This document shows, one piece after another, positions 58,659 to 60,685 of a stretch of DNA of 60,685 nucleotides (position 1 is its first letter; the number at the start of each line of letters is the position of its first letter). Under the pieces are notes generated by a model. The model did not search any database. It was not told the origin of the DNA and worked only from the letters and a program-made list of their open reading frames with translations. The stretch is taken from positions 1-60,685 of the forward strand of contig DASQFD010000044.1 in the NCBI GenBank assembly GCA_035633255.1, in the 5' to 3' direction. The position numbers and the translations under genes are program-made. The stretch is from DASQFD01 sp035633255 (GTDB lineage Bacteria; Actinomycetota; Actinomycetes; Actinomycetales; Dermatophilaceae).

Positions 58659-59311
58659 GGCAGTGCCTTCCACCCGGCCGTCCAAGTCATCGATCGAATC
58701 GACGCCCGCTGCCGGCCAAGGCAGCCGAGGACGGCGCCGACAACGATTCTCCTGCCGGTGGCGCATGCTCGAGCCGCAGTTGTGGCTGGCTTCACCAGCT
58801 CACCCGCTGGCGGGCACGGCCCGAACCTCGACCGTCCCGCAGGCCGTCCAGCCACCACCACGACCAGCGATCCAACCGCGCCAACCGCTCACTCGCAGCC
58901 GCCGGGATGGTCGGCTCGCGGCGAGATCCCCTTCGTCGCCCGGGCCTCCGGCGAAGCGCTCACGTAAGCCGCTGACAGACACCCGCGCCCTTCCGGGGGT
59001 GTTCTGGCATCGCCCTATCCCCGTGAGCATCGGCTAGACGGAGCGGCATCGTCTCTCGCCAGGCATCCCACCGAAGCCCCTCGTGAAGCAGATCGGCACG
59101 GCAGCCCCCAGCCGGCTCGGTGGAGTCGGCCTGGGGCTGCCCATGGCCATGGAAAAGTCCCCACTGGTGGCCAGGTGAGGTCCCCACTGGTGGCCAAGTA
59201 GAAGTCCCCACCCTCTGCTCGTCGTGTCGAACGTGAGCTTGAGTGCCTGAGCGGTGACGGTGGCGGTGTCTAGCCAGTCACTGTCACCGCTCAGGAGCTC
59301 CATTGAAGAAC
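58659..59311. other. 653-base gap upstream of the IS21-type gene
   Basis: No convincing gene on either strand. It contains a hairpin (GCAGCCCC at 59101-59108 with GGGGCTGC at 59133-59140), a further imperfect stem around ACACCC / GGGTGT near 58980-59003, and the IS21-type end repeats from 59157. The left insertion boundary is probably between 59140 and 59160 but no target duplication can be tested, since the right end is outside the window. Confidence 0.5.
59157..59211. repeat. Direct repeats at the left end of the IS21-type element
   Basis: GTCCCCACTGGTGGCCA occurs at 59157-59173 and 59180-59196, and its first part GTCCCCAC again at 59204-59211. IS21-family elements carry several such repeats at each end as transposase-binding sites. 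They lie about 100-155 bases before the transposase start. Confidence 0.65.
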
Positions 59312-60685
59312 ATGAGGGAAGAGATGGACATTGTTGCCGCCCACCAGCTGGTGGGTACCTATCGTGGGGCCGCGGAGCTCTGCGGCGTCACGCACAAGAC
59401 GGTCAAGCGCGTGGTCGAGCGCATCGAGGCCGGGAGTGAGCGTCCGGTGCGGGCGCCTCGCCCGGCGAACTACGAGGACGTGCGGGCTCTGGTGTCTCAA
59501 GCGGTCACGGCCGGGCACGGGCGGGCCAGCGCGAAGCGGCTGCTGCCGAGGGCACGGATCGCGGGATACGCGGGCTCGGACCGCAACTTCCGGCGGCTGG
59601 TCGCCGAGGAGAAGGCGCGATACCGGCGCGCGAACGGTCGGGGTCGGCGCCCGGCGGTGTGGTCCCCGGGCGAGCACCTGGTCATCGACTGGGGCGTGAT
59701 CGCCGGGGTGCACGTCTTCTGCGCGGTGCTGGCGTGGTCGAGGGTGCGGTTCGTGCGGTTCGCCGCGGACGAGAAGCAGGCGACCACGTTGGCGATGCTG
59801 GCGGAGTGCTTCGAGGCCCTCGGCGGGGTGCCGAAGGTGGTGCTGGCCGACCGGATGGGCTGCCTCAAGGGCGGGGTGGTGGCGAACCGGGTCGTGCCGA
59901 CTTCGGACTACGTGCGGTTCGCCATGCACTACCGCTATCGGCCGGACTTCTGCGAGGGGCACGACCCGGAGTCCAAGGGAATCGTGGAGAACCTGGTCGG
60001 GTACGGCAAGGAGGATCTGCTGGGTCCGTTGCTGGTCGAGCTCGCGCTCACCGGGGGCGACGCCGGTGAGGGTGAGGGTGAGGGCGAGGACGGCCAGGAC
60101 CTGGCTGCGGCAAGGGTTTTGGGTGATCTGCCCGCGGCGAACGAGCGCGCGGTGGCGTGGTGCGCCGAGGTCAACGCGGCGGTGCATAGTGAGATCTGCG
60201 CGGTCCCGGCCGAGCGGTTGATCGCTGAGCGGGAGGTGCTCACGCCGGTGCCCTCGCTGCGTCCGAGCATCGGGCCGGCGCCGGTGACCCGGAAGGTGGA
60301 CAAGCTGTCCACGGTCCGGCTCGGCTCGGCCCGGTACTCGGTGCCGACCCGGCTGCGTGGGAGCCAGGTAGCGGTGGTCATGGACGGGCCCCGGGTGATC
60401 ATCCTCGACGCGGCCACCGGTGAGGTGTACGCGCAGCATCCGCTGACCGCGCCGGGTGAGGCCTCGATCCTGGACGAGCACTACGGCGGGCCGCGGGCTG
60501 CGGCACCGGCGCGGGCGATTCGCCCGAGAACCGTTGCGGAGAAGGACTTCTGTGCGCTCGGCCCGGTCGCGGAGGCGTTCATCGCCGGTGCCGCCGGGGC
60601 CGGGCACACCCGGCTCGGGCCGGAGCTGGCCGAGCTGAACACCCTCGCCGCGGCGCACGGCACCGAGGCGATGCTCGCGGCACTG
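59312..60685 (+). mobile_element. istA: IS21-family transposase IstA (cut by the window edge)
   Basis: The open frame runs from ATG 59312 (also TTG 59303, ATG 59324) to the last base, 458 residues so far, with no stop. An N-terminal helix-turn-helix (VGTYRGAAELCGVTHKTVKR) is followed by a DDE integrase core: GEHLVIDWGVIAGVHVFCAV with the first Asp, KVVLADRMGCLKGGVVANRV with the second, and DPESKGIVENLVGYGKEDLL with the Glu. The beta-rich part is LGSARYSVPTRLRGSQVAVV. A GEGEGEGED acidic run interrupts the core's downstream part. The helper ATPase IstB should follow outside the window. No dispersed octamers occur here, as expected for recently acquired DNA. Confidence 0.88.

Noticed and set aside
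59034..59303. 89-residue minus-strand ORF left of the transposase
   Set aside because: It lies across the IS end repeats, has no codon bias and resembles no protein family.
1..60685. CRISPR arrays, tRNA or rRNA genes
   Set aside because: No regularly spaced 25-40-base repeats, no tRNA-like clover-leaf with a TTCGANTC loop and no rRNA-like stretch were seen. The short repeats found are tandem or paired only.

Overview
The window is about 73% G+C. Its genes are tightly packed, often overlap by 4 bases (ATGA or GTGA), and many start with GTG. It carries a glucosyl-3-phosphoglycerate synthase next to a FolP2-like dihydropteroate synthase homologue, LutABC, and a SrsABC-type type III polyketide cluster. 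Together these point to a high-GC Actinomycetota chromosome, probably Micrococcales (Intrasporangiaceae-like); that placement is inference from gene content only.

Layout. 0.3-11 kb is housekeeping metabolism: nitronate monooxygenase family protein and enoyl-CoA hydratase; a GpgS / FolP2-like / LigB-like / DoxX run; a CNNM/CorC protein on the minus strand; a GyrI-like protein; lutABC for L-lactate oxidation; a cupin. 11-12.2 kb holds a TetR regulator with its own palindrome and a small conserved protein. 12.3-23.2 kb is the centrepiece: an amino-acid/amine permease followed by a bacterial microcompartment (BMC) operon for ethanolamine, in the order eutN-eutA-eutB-eutC-eutL-eutE-eutM-eutQ-eutJ-tandem BMC protein-orphan EutQ-N-like protein. 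It has the ammonia-lyase, its reactivase, the aldehyde dehydrogenase and hexamer, pentamer and trimer shell proteins. No alcohol dehydrogenase, phosphotransacylase, EutT or EutH is visible. EutC (N-terminus) and EutE (C-terminus) carry similar encapsulation-type helices.

23.4-26.6 kb encodes a thioester-reductase-like SDR plus a 688-residue protein whose C-terminal half resembles cyanobacterial acyl-ACP reductase. 26.7-30.0 kb is a HAD-GH65 fusion. 30.1-37.4 kb is a toxic-anion island: two arsenate reductases, ACR3, ArsM, ArsR and a PIG-L deacetylase; a fluoride channel pair with DUF190; then a second ArsR with an ArsP-like permease and a small thioredoxin-like protein. 37.4-44.5 kb holds a secreted DUF1349-like protein and a biosynthetic cluster (SDR, UbiA prenyltransferase, geranylgeranyl-reductase-like flavoprotein, type III PKS, ICMT-like methyltransferase, flavin monooxygenase) likely to make prenylated or methylated phenolic lipids. 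44.7-51.2 kb has an M64 peptidase with FG-GAP repeats and an unknown partner, a DUF2786 protein and an ABC exporter. 51.3-55.9 kb, minus strand, has a RelA/SpoT-domain protein, a second PIG-L deacetylase and a two-component system whose kinase has Asn in place of the phosphoacceptor His. 56-58.7 kb is a small membrane-protein/SRPBCC operon. From 59.3 kb to the window edge is the start of an IS21-family element.

Two cross-cutting signals stand out. The octamer GTATGCCG/CGGCATAC occurs about 37 times where about 2 are expected, in several reading frames, so it looks selected as DNA. Six genes carry apparent single-base frameshifts, several in C/G homopolymers, which means either indel errors in the assembly or real decay or phase variation. 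No tRNA, rRNA, CRISPR array or recognisable riboswitch was found.
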